DNA from: Prinsepia uniflora
Taxonomy: Eukaryota > Streptophyta > Magnoliopsida > Rosales > Rosaceae
Length of the DNA stretch: 64,000 bases
NCBI GenBank assembly: GCA_032719365.1
Contig: CM064862.1
Location: 2,306,501-2,370,500, forward strand
Direction of reading: 5' to 3'
The position numbers were made by a program, and so were the translations under genes. The notes beneath the pieces are model-generated. The model was not told the DNA's origin, did not search any database, and saw nothing but the letters and a program-made list of their open reading frames with translations. This document shows, one piece after another, positions 24,976 to 37,093 of this stretch (position 1 is its first letter; every line of letters starts with the position of its first letter).

Positions 24976-26966
24976 GGCTGCTCAAATCTTGAGAAGCTTC
25001 CAGAAATTTCTGGAGTTATGGAGGGGTTACAGGAGCTTCATTTAGATGGGACAGCAATAAAAGAACTTCCATCCTCAATTAATAATCTTACGGGTCTTGT
25101 TGTTTTGAACCTAAAAGATTGCAGACAGCTGAAATGTCTTCCCAGCAGTTTCATCTATATGGCATCTCTCAAAAAACTTACTCTTTCTGGCTGCTCAAAT
25201 CTTGAGAAGCTTCCAGAAATTTCTGGAGTTATGGAGGGGTTACAGGAGCTTCGTTTAGACTGGTCATCAATTAAAGAACTACCATCCTCAATTAATAATC
25301 TTGCGGGTCTTGTTATTTTGAACCTAGGATATTGCAGGAAGTTGAAATGTCTTCCTAGCAGTATCTATAAGGGATCTCCCAAAACTCTTTTTCTTTTTGG
25401 CTGCTCAAATCTTGAGAATCTTCCAGAAATTTCTGGAGTTATGGAGGGGTTACAGGAGCTTCATTTAGACGGGTCAGCAATTAAAGAACTGCCATCCTCA
25501 ATTAATAATCTTACGGGTCTTGTTGTTTTGGACCTACGAGATTGCAAACAGCTAAAAAGTCTTCCCAGCAGTATCTATAAGGTATCTCCCAAAACTCTTA
25601 CTCTTTCTGGCTGCTCAAATCTTGAGAAGCTTCCAGAAATTTCTGGAGTTATGGAGGGGTTACAGGAGCTTCATTTAGACGGGTCAGCAATTAAAGAACT
25701 GTCATCCTCAATTAATAATCTTACGGGTCTTATTGTTTTGGACCTACGAGATTGCAAACAGCTAAAAAGTCTTCCCAGCAGTATCTATAAGGTATCTCTC
25801 AAAACTCTTACTCTTTCTGGCTGCTCAAATCTTGAGAAGCTTCCAGAAATTTCTGGAGTTATGGAGGGGTTACAGGAGCTTCATTTAGACGGGTCAGCAA
25901 TTAAAGAACTTCCATCCTCAATTAATAATCTTACGGGTCTTGTTGTTTTGAACCTACGAGATTGCAGACAGCTGAAAAGTCTTCCCAGCATTTTCATTTA
26001 TATGGCATCTCTCGAAAAACTTACTCTTTCTGGCTGCTCAAATCTTGAGAAGCTTCCAGAAATTTCTGGAGTTATGGAAGGGTTACAGGAGCTTCATTTA
26101 GACGGGACAGCAATTAAAGAACTGCCATTCTCAATTAATAATCTTACAGGTCTTGTTGTTTTGGACCTACGAGATTGCAAACAGCTAAAAAGTTTTCCCA
26201 GCAGTATCTATAAGGTATCTCCCAAAACTCTTACTCTTTCTGGCTGCTCAAATCTTGAAAAGCTTCCAGAAATTTCTGGAGTTATGGAGGGGTTACGGGA
26301 ACTTGATTTAGATGGGACAGCAATTAAAGAATTGCCATCCTCAATTAATAATCTTACGGGTCTTGTTGCTTTGGGCCTACGAGATTGCATACAGCTGAAA
26401 AGTCTTCCCAGCAGTATCATCTATATATCTCTCAAAAAACTTACTCTTTCTGGCTGCTCAAATCTTGAGAACCTTCCAGAAATTTCTGGAGCTATGAAGG
26501 GGTTACAGGAGCTTCATTTAGATGGGACAGCAATTAAAGAACTTCCATCCTCAATTAATACTCTTACGGGTCTGGTTGTTTTGAACCTACCAGCTCACAT
26601 AGAGCTGCAAAGTCTTCCCAGCAGTATCGCTACGGTAGCTTACGAAACGGCTCACCAATACTTCTTTAGGCAGAAGCAACTAATGATCTTGAGGACTTAT
26701 GAAAGGTTACAGGAGCTTAGATAACTCGCTTTTCCAGAAACTTGAGGAGTTATGGAGGGGTTACAGGAGCTTTATTTAGATGAGTCAGCAATTAAAGAAC
26801 TTCCATTTTCAATTAATAATCTTAGGGGTCTTGTTGTTTTGGACCTACGAGATTGCAAACAGATAAAAAGTCTTCCCAGCAGTATCATCTATATGACATC
26901 TCTCAAAACTCTTACTCTTTCTGGCTGCTCAAATCTTGAGAAGCTTCCAGAAATTTCTGGAGTTAT
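24976..26966 (+). repeat. LRR tandem array of 210/213-bp units
   Basis: The landmark GGCTGCTCAA (GCS of the LRR) recurs at 24976, 25189, 25399, 25609, 25819, 26032, 26242 and 26452, with spacings of 213 or 210 bp (70-71 codons), and once more at 26923. Each unit encodes three LRRs: SGCSNLEKLPEISGVM, LQELHLDGTAIKELPSS, and LTGLVVLNLRDC with a KSLPSS end. Units are nearly identical, so the expansion looks recent. A stop at 26722-26724 and a frame break separate the last unit from the rest. Confidence 0.92.
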
Positions 26967-27440
26967 GGACGACGCATCACCCTCAGTCGCGACGGACCCT
27001 CAGTCGCGCCGGATTGCAACGCTCCTTTGCCTGCTTCTGCCAATCAGCACGTTGTGGTTGCTTCCTCAGGCATTCAAACCCACTCGAAATCTGGCATCAC
27101 TAAACCAAAGGTTCGCACTTATTTTGCCTCTCGCTATCCAATTTCAACGGCCTTCTCTGTTCACCTGGCCGCTCCAGTCGAACCCACCTGTGTTAGCCAA
27201 GCCTCCAAATTTCCTGAATGGCGCACGACCATGGATGACGAGTTCAACTCGCTCCTCTCCCAACAGACTTGGGTCTTAGTTCCTCCTGCTTCCAATCAGA
27301 ACCTTGTCGGTTGCAAATGGGTCTTCCAGTTTAAAAGCATGCAAGATGGATCAATTGAGCGGTACAAGGCTCGCCTAGTGGCCAAGGGGTTTCACCAGCA
27401 ACCAGGTATCGATTTCGACGAGACTTTTAGTCCTGTTAGT
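26967..27440 (+). mobile_element. Ty1-copia retrotransposon fragment (start of reverse transcriptase)
   Basis: One open frame through most of this stretch encodes the integrase/RT junction and N-terminus of copia RT: THSKSGITKPK, EPTCVSQASKFPEWRTTM, NLVGCKWVFQFK, IERYKARLVAKGFHQQ and IDFDETFSPV. It ends abruptly after FSPV, where copia homology stops. No LTR, protease, integrase catalytic core or RNase H is visible nearby, so it is a small truncated piece. Its left edge abuts the LRR coding sequence (EKLPEISGVM then copia), producing a chimaeric reading frame. Confidence 0.88.
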
Positions 27441-29774
27441 TCCAAATTGCGACGTTTTGAAATTATTTTGTAAAGAGTTTTGGATAACTGTTCTGTGATT
27501 TTCTTGTCGACTTTGAGTTTCTTCTCATTTGATTTTCAAGAAATTCAGAAGCAAAAAAAAACCATTTAATCAAACTTTACTTTTGTGCCTAAGATTTGTC
27601 TGATTGAGTCACTAGCTACTCTTGATTCCAGTTAGTGACATATGTTGCTCATCCTAATGTGCCTGATGAGTTGTGACAGACTACATCAGTTAGAATCGGT
27701 TAAGATTTCACCACAGTGATTCTTAGTTGGGTTTTAATTGATGAATTAATCATAATCCAAAATCGTGGATGTGCTTTTAAGTTCTCCACAAAGAGTTAGA
27801 AGTGAAGATTTGTCTTGAATAAATTGATGGCTAGTTGTGGGATTGTACTTGGACAATGGCACCCACAAGAGTCATTGCTTCCTGCACACGTATGAATATA
27901 GCCATGAACTCAAATAGTAATTGAAACTGAAATTGAATTTCCTCGTGAGTTATAAGTACTATTTTTGCTTAATGCCCCTTATGATCTGTTCTTTATGATC
28001 TTTGTAGAACTGGGCACGTTTCCTTTATTGAAGTTACTGATCTTGGCTTTATCTGAAACCTATTGTTCATGTTTCTGTTTAACTGAAAATCCACACCTTT
28101 TGTTTAAATCAGAAAACATTTGGTTATAGTTTTCTGATTTTAATCTGCATTTGATGATGTATTTCCCAATTTATTCTTTAGTCTGTTTTGGTCCCGTTTT
28201 AAGTTGCAGCCTAAAAGTATGCAATGGAAATCTATGTTTCATTTCTATAAATTGCAATATTGGCTAGCATTTTTGTGAAACCACTATCCCATGTCTTTCG
28301 AATATGAGTTTGGTTTTACTGATGTTTTCTTACCCAATCTTGCCGACAAAGTTGCTGTAAAATAAAGTTGGGATTGGGGGAAGAGTTTTGTATCCCATAT
28401 TTTGTTTTTATGAGTAAAATCATTTTGAAATTAGTGCCTTAGAAAATCAAAAGGCTAATGTTTTGATTTTTTGTCGAAATGTTAGGACTAGTTGTGATTT
28501 CACCACAGTGGGTCTCAATTGTGGTCTAGCATGATGATTGAATCCTAACCCTGAAAATTGTGCTGCGCTTTTGTTTCTTCACTGAGAACAAACAAAAATG
28601 ATTTGGTTTGAAAAGTTTTATGCCTGACACTTCATTTTTAGTTTTCACTGTTAAGGATTACATTTTCTAAGTCACTGGGGGAAGATAAAATGATTTTACA
28701 TAAAACAGTTTTAATTTCAACTTTATTTATAATTCATTTGACGTTTTATGTGGATTAGTAACTTCTATGATTGTTTATATGGACATGTAGTGGACAAGTC
28801 CCCTTTTGTGGAAAAGTTATTTCTCATTCTTATTTTGTTTACGGCAAAGGATGAGACTATTGGAATCTATTATGATTCATTAGTGGGAGTACGATTAACA
28901 TGTCATCTATTTTGCTCCTTTTGGTAGCTTGCTCTCACTTGGCAGACAATTTTAATTCAATATTTCAATAATAAATAGCACTTATTGTTTTTGGCTATTT
29001 TAATTGAATAATGAAAATAGTCAAGAGAGCACAATAAAAGTTTAATTTTGATTGCAGATGAATTGAATTGCTTATTTTGCTAAAATAATCAATTCTGTGG
29101 TTGGTTTTCCTTTTATCCAAATTCCTCTAAGGTTGATATGGGTTGTTAAAATTTAGTTGAATGAACAAAGAGTTAGTTTTTGATTCTACTGTTTCTTATG
29201 AATCAACTTAAGTCTTAGCCCATTAATGCGATTAAAGCTTTGATCATGCTGGTGTTTTCATGATGGAACTTGCTTATAATCATTGTTACAATATAATTGA
29301 ATAAAGGAACAGTTGTCGGACATTGGCTCTGATGTTCTCTGTTATTCAAGTTAATTCTTACCTTTTATTGGAAGTCAAAGTTCAGATCAGGTTGTTGTTT
29401 CGAAAATAGAGACAGTAATCACCAAGACTGTTTTAATATTCCTCTTAAAGAAAACTACAAGTGTTATGTTTATGAGAAGTTAATGAATGCATTATATTCT
29501 GATTGATGTGCATTATTCTCTGTGAACTTGTGTTTTGGTAAGAAGGAATACTGTGAATGTTTTGGTTGATATGAATCAATTCTGTAATAGAACTCAGCTT
29601 ATTTGTGTCTGCTGAGTTGATGACGAATATGAGATGACCAAAATGTGGGAGCATCATTTCATAAAGCTTTTGAAATTGCAATTTATATATATTTTAATGC
29701 TTTTGAAATTTGGATTTTGATGAGATGCCCAATACACAGTCTGGATTCTTGTTTTGAAGCATCCTCCTCAACCA
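27441..29774. other. Intergenic, downstream of TNL relic
   Basis: No frame longer than about 80 codons and no domain. Composition is T-rich on the plus strand, rather like an intron or long UTR. Two stretches, near 27705 and 28498, share GATTTCACCACAGTG and look loosely similar for about 100 bp afterwards, so an old duplicated element is possible. I see no other support for a gene. Confidence 0.45.
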
Positions 29775-30455
29775 TGCATGTTTTTAAAACTTTCTAATCC
29801 CTAATCACCATAATAACTATCCAAAAGCTCTTTAAAGCTTTTAATCCTTATTTAGTAATTTTTTCCCCTTCTATTTTATGAAAACACTACTCCCTTACAA
29901 AACTTTTTACTCTTTCACTTGTTCATTTTAAGGAGTAATACACGAATAATCTAATTTAAAATAAGATACTTAAGAGCAAGAATTCTTTAAAAATACTATT
30001 AAACTCCAAATTTGAATTTTTTTTATTATTCAATATTAAAAATTAGGTTAATAATTTATGGTTAGGGTTTAGTTCTTAAATTTTGTGCAAAAATTCAAGA
30101 ATTAAACCTTAAAGTCTTAAATCATAAGTCAATAATTAAGCACCACCATCCATACCTAAACACCTCTTCCCCCCTAAAATTTCTGTATTTTACTGTTAAA
30201 TTCCAAATAACATGGTTTTGATTCTTGATTTTGAAAATATGTATATATATCAATTATAATATTTATGTTTAATTATAAAAATATTTTAAATTTAAATATC
30301 AAATAGGGGATTAGAATCATAATCATATGTTCTACAAGAAGATAGATGACGATAAACATGTATGACTAAAAAATAGTGAAAGGATCTTAAAGTTAAGAAT
30401 TGTCATATTCCAACCTTTAAGTAAAGTAGAATTTTATCAACGATTAATTAGTAGT
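29775..30455 (+). mobile_element. Dispersed repeat family, copy A (non-autonomous element)
   Basis: Aligns for most of its length with the reverse complement of 52737-53382. Shared words include CTTGTTCATTTTAAG (diverged), TGACTAAAAAATA, GGATCTTAAA and TTGTCATATTCC, in the same order. The right end keeps the terminal segment (GATTAATTAGTAG, reversed in copy C). The left terminus seems missing. No coding capacity. Confidence 0.72.
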
Positions 30456-30599
30456 TTATTTTTCTCATAATACAAGTGAGTTGTATGGTAAATTCATTGT
30501 GTGAATGGATACAAAACATCCATCAAATTCATTGTCTCCCCTTCTTGTTTTTAATTACATTATCTTTAATTCGTTGTAGATTGAGTTCTATATGGTTTA

Positions 30600-30772
30600 A
30601 GTCTTGTTGGCTAACTCCCTTGCTCCTAGGATTTGGAACATTGATGTGTAGCCTCCTTTCTTTGCCTTTTTGAGGCTTTTTTCTTGCTGTTGCTTGTTTC
30701 TGAGCTTTGTGCTCTGTTTGGTGGCGTTGTGCCTCTCTTAATACATTTTTTATTTAACCTGAAAAAAAATCA
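30600..30772 (+). mobile_element. Possible LINE 3' end with A tail
   Basis: The sequence GCTTGTTTCTGAGC, then GGCGTTGTGCCTCTCTTAAT, then TATTTAACCTGAAAAAAAA has the look of plant L1-type LINE 3' termini (T-rich tail region and short oligo-A). No RT or endonuclease coding remains. This is a resemblance only. Confidence 0.3.
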
Positions 30773-32528
30773 TTATCCTTTTCACTAGCTTCCGTATGAA
30801 TCTCCTGAGAATTTCATTAGCCTGCAGGTTAAATTCCAGCCTGGAAGTCCAAGATGGTTCCCTAGGATTTTGAATCGATTTTATGACTTTGTCCAAAAAA
30901 CAAATACAACGCATATTAATGAATAATGATCGATAAATCTCATGGGATCCTTCAATTTCTGAGCCTGATACATACCAGATCAATTCGATGGTCGATCAAG
31001 GGGAAGAGAGAGAGCGCAGGGGCACATCAAGATTAAAATCATTGATCATCAAGTGCTTCTTTGTCTCATTACCATCTTAATATTATTCGACATATGCATT
31101 AAATTGCATTTTTTTTCATTAAACATTGAAAAAATATATGATGTAAATCATACACATGATTAAAAGATGTTTGATTTGGCAACCAAAAATATTTATGAAT
31201 TCGTTGATTTTTCGAAGTGAAATTTCGTAGCAACAAATTGTAAAATCATAAAAAACAAGTTGGAGGTCCGAAGGAGAAGTTTGTAATGTCCTGCTAAGTA
31301 AAAGAATCCACCACTGAAAGTCATACATGGGCACCGTGAGCTATAAGTTTGTAGCTCCTAGTAATTACCCAAAATTTAATACTCTATTTTTTTTTAATCA
31401 TTAATGACCATATTTTATTATTATTTTACAATTTGTTGTTTCAAATGCCCTTTGAATTTGCCAGTTAATTTTAGAATTCTCATGGAACTCAGTTTTGTCT
31501 CAAAAGACCCTTGAACAAAGATTCCTAGTAGTGATAGGAAAGCCAAGACTAGAAGAGCCGAGGGACAACTCAACTTGGCTTGCTCGCCACATTCGGGTTA
31601 GGGTTATAAGCAAAGGACTTGAAAGGTGGGGAATTGTATTTGAAAAAAGAATTGGTGTTGGATGTGGTTGGAATGGAGCCAATTTCCATTACCAAAGGTT
31701 AATGGCCCGTTAACATACTTTGACTTTGACATAATGAGGTAGCCTTATTAGTCGAGGAGATTCTAAGATTGGTTGGCAAGTCCAAGGGGCATTTGAAATT
31801 AAAAAAAAAAAGCCTTATTTTAAACACTAATATATTTTTAATAATTATTTACAATATTTTTAGCATCGATAATTTTCTAAAAATAGCATATATAATAATC
31901 AAAATTGTTCATTTTTTAAATTATCATTTCAAAATCATCTCTGTAAAAAATTCATAAGAATATAGATTATTTAACCATTCATATATACCAAATAAGTCAA
32001 CGGTCATAGTAACAATTAAGATTATCATGGTGAACTAGCATTTAGTTAATATAAATGAATGGCTAAATGACTACTAATTTGGTACATTTTTTATGTAAAT
32101 GATCTTAAAATAATAATTTAAAAATTAGACACTTCTCTAGAGCGTCGGATTAGGTCCAAATATTCGAAACGTGTAGACCCAGCTCTGGCAATGGTCAAAT
32201 TCCAATAATCACAATTGAGTTGAGCTCGTGGATCATCTCGTAAGTTGGACTCCACAAGATCAAACCCATAGTAGAAAGTTGGGAGCTTGGAAGTTGAAAC
32301 AAATATAATGGACAAAACTGAACTATCACTTCATCTTCAAGGAAGTTGCATGCATGGAATTGAATATTGTAGAGATTAGATCAGTTCTTAAATGTGAATA
32401 CCCTAATCATATTTTATGTGCTTGTTATTTCTTATAATTGTTTCCACTAATTATAATTAAATATATATTGATTTTCAATATAAAATATGAACACATATTA
32501 ATTAAGTATATATATATAAATTATCTCT
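30773..32528. other. Intergenic, no supported gene
   Basis: Short unconserved frames, including 72 codons at 31495-31713 (+) with no domain that I recognise. AT-rich elsewhere. Confidence 0.45.
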
Positions 32529-32650
32529 GTCAAGTGAATCTAGTTCAGTTAGTTTTTAGTATTAACTTGTAGACAATTGATCTCAAATTCAAATCCCGAT
32601 AACATATTATATGAATAATTTTTAAAAAATTTCCCCTCACTTGTAATAAT
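32529..32650 (+). mobile_element. Second, diverged SINE-like copy
   Basis: Colinear with the element at 4981-5105 (reverse complement): GTCAAGTGAATCTAGTTCAG, TTAACTTGTAGAC, CAAATTCAAATCCCGATAAC (degenerate B box), then ATGAATAATTTTTAAAA. The tail runs into a TA tract, so no clean target-site duplication can be read. Older than the 5-kb copy judging by B-box decay. Confidence 0.65.
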
Positions 32651-33442
32651 ATATATATATATATCCCCTAATTATAATTAAATATGTATTAATTTTGAAA
32701 TTGTTGTAAAATTAGGTTAAAATGTATTCACATAAAATCAATCTTAATTATGACCATTCAATATAAATTAGTGGTTGTCTTGTTGACCTAACATAACAAC
32801 TTCAATTAGGATGTATACAAAATCTACTTTATCTCACTCCATTTTGTACGAGGAAATATTATTCATGGATCTCGAAATGGTCAAGATGAATCACAAACGC
32901 CAATAATAATTATACTGTGAATTAGTGATAACACAACAAATGAGCTTAATTACACGACCTAGATATTAATTAATAAAATTTATAATGTGTGAATGCATTA
33001 TTAACAGATACATAATATTAATTTTTCATGCAAACATTTTTTATTTAAATGCGTTTTTCTATAAATAAAAAATAGGTATTATTATTTATTTTTTTGAATA
33101 ATATACATAGAAAAAAAATATATTTTTAATTACTTGAATTACAATTTCGGTAAAGACGTTTTTTTTCTTATGAATAATATATATATATTATTCACATAGA
33201 TAAATATTTTTAGTTTAGTTCTTGTAATGGTGGCACGAGGAGCAATTCAATTATTTGATGATGCTGCTAATCACGTTTTTGTTCACTAATCTCACTGCCA
33301 TTATTTATTTGTTTATATTTAAGATGATAATTTTACTTTTAAAATGAGTCAGTCAACGACATGTTAAAATACCAAACACGCCCTTATTCCACATGAAAAA
33401 GTTAGTTATGGACCATCGCGGTCCATCTTTGGATGAAAATGA

Positions 33443-33480
<38 letters not shown>

Positions 33481-33839
33481 TTGTTTTTTCCTTCCAATTT
33501 TTATTTTTTATTTTTAGTATTTAATTTTTTTCCTTAAATTATTTATACGCAAATACCAACCACTGGATATTTTGACCCCAAAAAAAAATAGTCACTTGAT
33601 AAAACATGTATTTTATGATTTAATATGTTTCTGTCAAATCACAGCTTAATAATAGTTACTTAATAAAGTCAAATAAATAATGATATTCATCTAGCTACTT
33701 CATTGATGGTATCCGTAATATAAATAAATTTTACTCTCATAAATTGAGTCAGTCCTACTTATTAAAAATATAATAAATTATTGGTTCATTTTTAATATTT
33801 TTTACTTAAAATATTTCAATTAATTAATTTTTAATGAGA
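32651..33839. other. AT-rich intergenic with (TA)n tracts
   Basis: No gene. A pure TA run lies at about 33446-33477, with other TA/TTA runs near 32648 and 33180. Confidence 0.5.
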
Positions 33840-34060
33840 GGTCGTTCAAACCATTAAAAATAGTATTTATCTTAATATTTTCTAAATTTGAAGTTTAAAA
33901 ATATTCATGAAGAATTATTACTCTTAATTATCATGCTTTAAGTTGGATTAGACACTCACATTGAAGTAATATTTTCATAAAATACAAAAGTATAATTATC
34001 AAGATTTTAAATAAACATTGATATTGTTAAAAATTAATCAATAAATAACTCTAAAAAAAA
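33840..34060 (-). mobile_element. Dispersed repeat family, copy D (fragment)
   Basis: In the orientation of copy C: GAAGTTTAAAAATATTCATG, then GCTTTAAGTTGGATTAGACA, then ATATTTTCATAAAAT, then GATATTGTTAAAAATTAATC, matching in order the 53.1-53.38 kb part of copy C. Degenerate and truncated. It stands head-to-head with copy B. Confidence 0.5.
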
Positions 34061-34235
34061 TACGACCAACCATGATACAATATTAAAATTATCTCAAATT
34101 TAAATCGTAATAATTATCTAATGATACATATTTTTAACACCATCCGATCCATGACTGAATTCTAGAAGAACAACAACTTCCCAATATAAAATCTCTCTCA
34201 ATTTGTTCGGCAAAAAATATTTATCTCAATTTTTA

Positions 34236-34760
34236 AAGGGATATCTATTGATTATTCCTTGACAAGATCAATATTTTATTCAAAAATTTACCTACTATAT
34301 TTTTAAAATTTTGCAATTCCTAACCACCATAATAATTACTTTTTAATCCCTATTTAGTAGTTTTTTTTTCCTTTTTATTTTATGAAAATATTATTCCTTT
34401 TTATAATCTTATTTTATTTCACTTGTTCATTTTAAGGCTTAAAATGATGTAAGTATCTAATTCAATTTAAAACAAAATAATTAAGAGCAAGAATTCATCA
34501 AAAATACTTTTAAACTTTAATTTTTTTTTTAAAAATTATCGTAGGATATTAAATAATTTGGTTGATTGCTTATGATTTAGGATTTAGCTCTTAAATTTTG
34601 TGCCCAAAATCTAATAATTGAACCCTAAGTCGTATGTTCTTCCACCTCCACTTCACTCCCTCCCAAAAAAAATTTATACTCTACTGTTGAATTCCATACA
34701 ATACGAATTTCATTCTTAATTTCATAGAAAAAAAAATCAATTGTAATTATATATATATAC
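34236..34760 (+). mobile_element. Dispersed repeat family, copy B (truncated)
   Basis: Begins with CTATTGATTATTCCTTGACA (terminal segment of copy C, reversed). It continues through CCTAACCACCATAATAATTA, TTTCACTTGTTCATTTTAAG and CTACTGTTGAATTCCATACA, all shared with copy A at 29.8-30.2 kb, and breaks off in a TA/CA run near 34760. Non-coding. Confidence 0.7.
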
Positions 34761-35656
34761 ACACACACTCTCCGGGGCTTAGGAGGGTTAAAGAGGCCAA
34801 CAAACGCCCTTCCCCAACAAATCCCAAAAAATCAAAGAAGACAAATACTATTTTTAATTGTTTAAAATATTTTTTATTAAAAATAAATTAATAAAAATAT
34901 TAAATAAAAGTAAAAGTTATTAAAAATAAACTAATAATCTACTAATTTTTAATTCCCCCAATCCCGTGAAATAAATTTCATTTTGGTGAGAAATAAATTT
35001 CATTTTCGTAGGTACCCTTTGGTAAATGGTGCTTTAATTATGAAATGACAAAACTAGCCTCAACGAAACTCAACTGCCAAACGGTAAATCCGTCATTGAT
35101 GAAGAATCCCGAGAAATGCCTCCCCACGTATATAATTACATGTAAAATTATAAGGAGGCGTCCATCGCAAAAAATCCTCTTTATTTTTTTCTTTTATTTA
35201 TTTTAAATATAATCAAAATCTCTGTTCATCTCTCGCTTGATACATATATTTATTTTTAGAATTTCTTCCCATCTCAAACATCTGCGAATTTGTCTCATTC
35301 TTTCTCTCACCCTCACCGCAAACACAAACCCATTTCCTTCCCATAAATAAAAGCCTTTAAAAACCCCATTTTCCCCCCAAAGAATAATTCCCTCTCCTTG
35401 GCATTAATTGGAAACTCCTCAAATGAGCATTTCTGGTTCTGGCTCTCTCCAACCTCGACCAGTCTCTCCTTTTTAACTCCCTCCAACCAACCCGGTAATT
35501 CATATCGTTCAATCCCATTACTCTTTTTCCTTAATCGGATTCTCCAAATACGAGCAACATTGATTCATTACTTAATGTCATCTTGTTAATGTTCGTGTTT
35601 CTTTTCGCGACATCGCAGGATTCAATTCTGTGTGTTTGGTGTTTAAGGGATTAAAG
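34761..35656. other. Upstream region and leader of the HVA22-like gene
   Basis: No coding frame of note. The CT-rich stretch from about 35270 to 35420 is a plausible transcribed 5' leader of the plus-strand gene that starts at 35657. A leader intron cannot be excluded (CCGGTAATTC near 35492 could be a donor). Confidence 0.4.
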
Positions 35657-37093
35657 ATGTTGGGAAGCTTGCTTACCAGAATTCTCATGTATGTTTTTAC
35701 TTGTTTATTGGATTTTCTTTTTTATTTTTTCTTTATTTTAATCTTCTTTTCAACTTTACCTTTGATTTTGTTTTCTGGGTTTGATTTGCTTTTTTTTGGG
35801 TTTGAATGCAGTTTGTTTCTTGGGTATGCGTACCCTGCATTTGAATGCTATAAAACTGTGGAGAAAAACAGAGTTGAGATTGAAGAACTTCTCTTTTGGT
35901 GTCAATATTGGTACGTCACAAACTCAAATCATTTTGGGTTTTTTATTTTAATGTACTACTTACCTGAAAATTTTGAACAACGGATCATTAATATTGACAT
36001 TCAAAATTAAATTTTGGTTATGTATTAATTGAATGATACATGTCATTCAACGTTTATATGCATCCATTAACTCCAAGTTCAATGATATTTCTTTTTTCTC
36101 GAATTCAAATCTTCGCTTCCCTTGAACCTGAAAAAGTGAATAATTGTAACTCAGAATGTCCTTCATAGTTTCCTTGAGCATCCAATGAAATGTAATAATG
36201 ATGACAAGTTTGCTTTTACAGGATAATTGTGGCAATGCTCACAGTTCTTGAGAGAGTTGGAGATGTATTCATTTCATGGTAAAAATCAACCTCTCCTCCA
36301 AACCCAAATTCATTAGTTTTTCAATTGTGGTGTATATTGCTAAAGTAACGTTCTTGTGAAAAATGTGAAGGCTGCCCATGTATGGCGAGTGCAAAGTTGC
36401 CCTTTTTATCTACCTATGGTATCCAAAAACCAAGGTGAAGAAAACAGAAACTCATCAATGTCTATTCCTAAATATACATTGTTATGCTGTGAATTCGAAT
36501 CATTCGTTTTATTACGTAACACTTGATCAGATAGATATTCGGATTCGCAATCGGACAAGACAATTTGATGATTTATTGAAGGCCATTTGAATGTTATTGT
36601 GTAGGGAACTGGGTTTGTGTACAATACGTTCTTGAGGCCATATGTATCAAAGCATGAAACAGACATAGACAGAAAATTAATGGAGTTGAGAGCGAGGGCC
36701 TGGGATTTGGGTGTGTTTTACTGGCAAAATTGTGCCCAAATGGGCCATTCAGCTTTCTTCCAAGGCCTTGCCTACTTGGCTTCGCAGTCCACAAAGTTCA
36801 ACAAACCTACCGCTCCTCCACAGGCAGCTGCCGGCGACGATGATGGTCAACAACAGGCGCCGCCGAAGGTTCCGTTGAGGAAGCCGAGTGAGAAGAACAG
36901 GTGGCCTCCAGAATCCCCACCAGTGACACCCAATGGGAACGGCACAGCCACCGCCAGCCGCTTCGTGTCCGAGAGTCCTAGATCGCCGAAGATAGTGGTT
37001 CAGCCCCGAAATCGAACAGATGGTGGGCAGGTAGACGAGTTGGCCGAAAAGCTCAGGCTCAGGCGTGCCAAGCCAATCCAATCAGAGAGTTAG
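35657..37093 (+). CDS. HVA22-like protein (TB2/DP1/HVA22 family), long C-tail type
   Basis: Five coding exons: 35657-35688, 35812-35910, 36222-36278, 36371-36434 and 36605-37093. Total 741 nt, 246 residues, all GT-AG and in frame. The TB2/DP1/HVA22 domain fills the N-terminal half: LFLGYAYPAFECYKTVEKN, ELLFWCQYWIIVAMLTVLER, VGDVFISWLPMYGECKVAL and FIYLWYPKTKGTGFVYNTF, with hydrophobic hairpins typical of ER-shaping REEP/DP1 proteins. RPYVSKHETDIDRKLMEL and the amphipathic segment after it follow, then a Pro/Gln/Arg-rich tail (from about residue 150) ending KLRLRRAKPIQSES. The long tail suits the HVA22 i/j group rather than the short ABA-induced HVA22a type. Likely an ER-membrane protein affecting tubule curvature or vesicle traffic. 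Its 3' end faces the gene at 37228 on the opposite strand, 134 bp away. Confidence 0.94.

Larger units (their letters stand above)
20959..26966 (+). pseudogene. TIR-NB-LRR (TNL) disease-resistance gene, frameshifted
   Basis: Exon 1 (20959-21548) encodes the TIR domain: DYDVFLNFRGEDTR at residues 15-28 and the NADase-type Glu in WCLKEL (Glu89). Exon 2 (21865-22973) encodes NB-ARC: P-loop GMGGIGKTT (253-261), kinase-2 VLLVLDNVD, GGSRIIVTTRD and KGLPLALKVLGSFL. At 22820-22826 the frame breaks (LVTLM then TAA); the MHD motif (TLEMHDLVEEMG) follows at once in the +1 frame, so about 2 nt are lost or 1 gained. Exon 3 (23144-23431) and exon 4 (from 23530) carry the LRRs with further breaks near 24318, 24823 and 26710. 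TNLs are intracellular immune receptors. Reading only to the first stop gives a TIR-NB protein of 517 residues, so a truncated product is possible. The 3' end runs into a copia fragment at 26967. Confidence 0.82.

Noticed and set aside
29600..29660. TGATGACGA-like word suggesting a C/D-box snoRNA
   Set aside because: No matching D box or terminal stem at the right distance.
36749..37081. 110-codon minus-strand frame opposite the HVA22-like last exon
   Set aside because: Shadow of the plus-strand coding exon, with no independent support.
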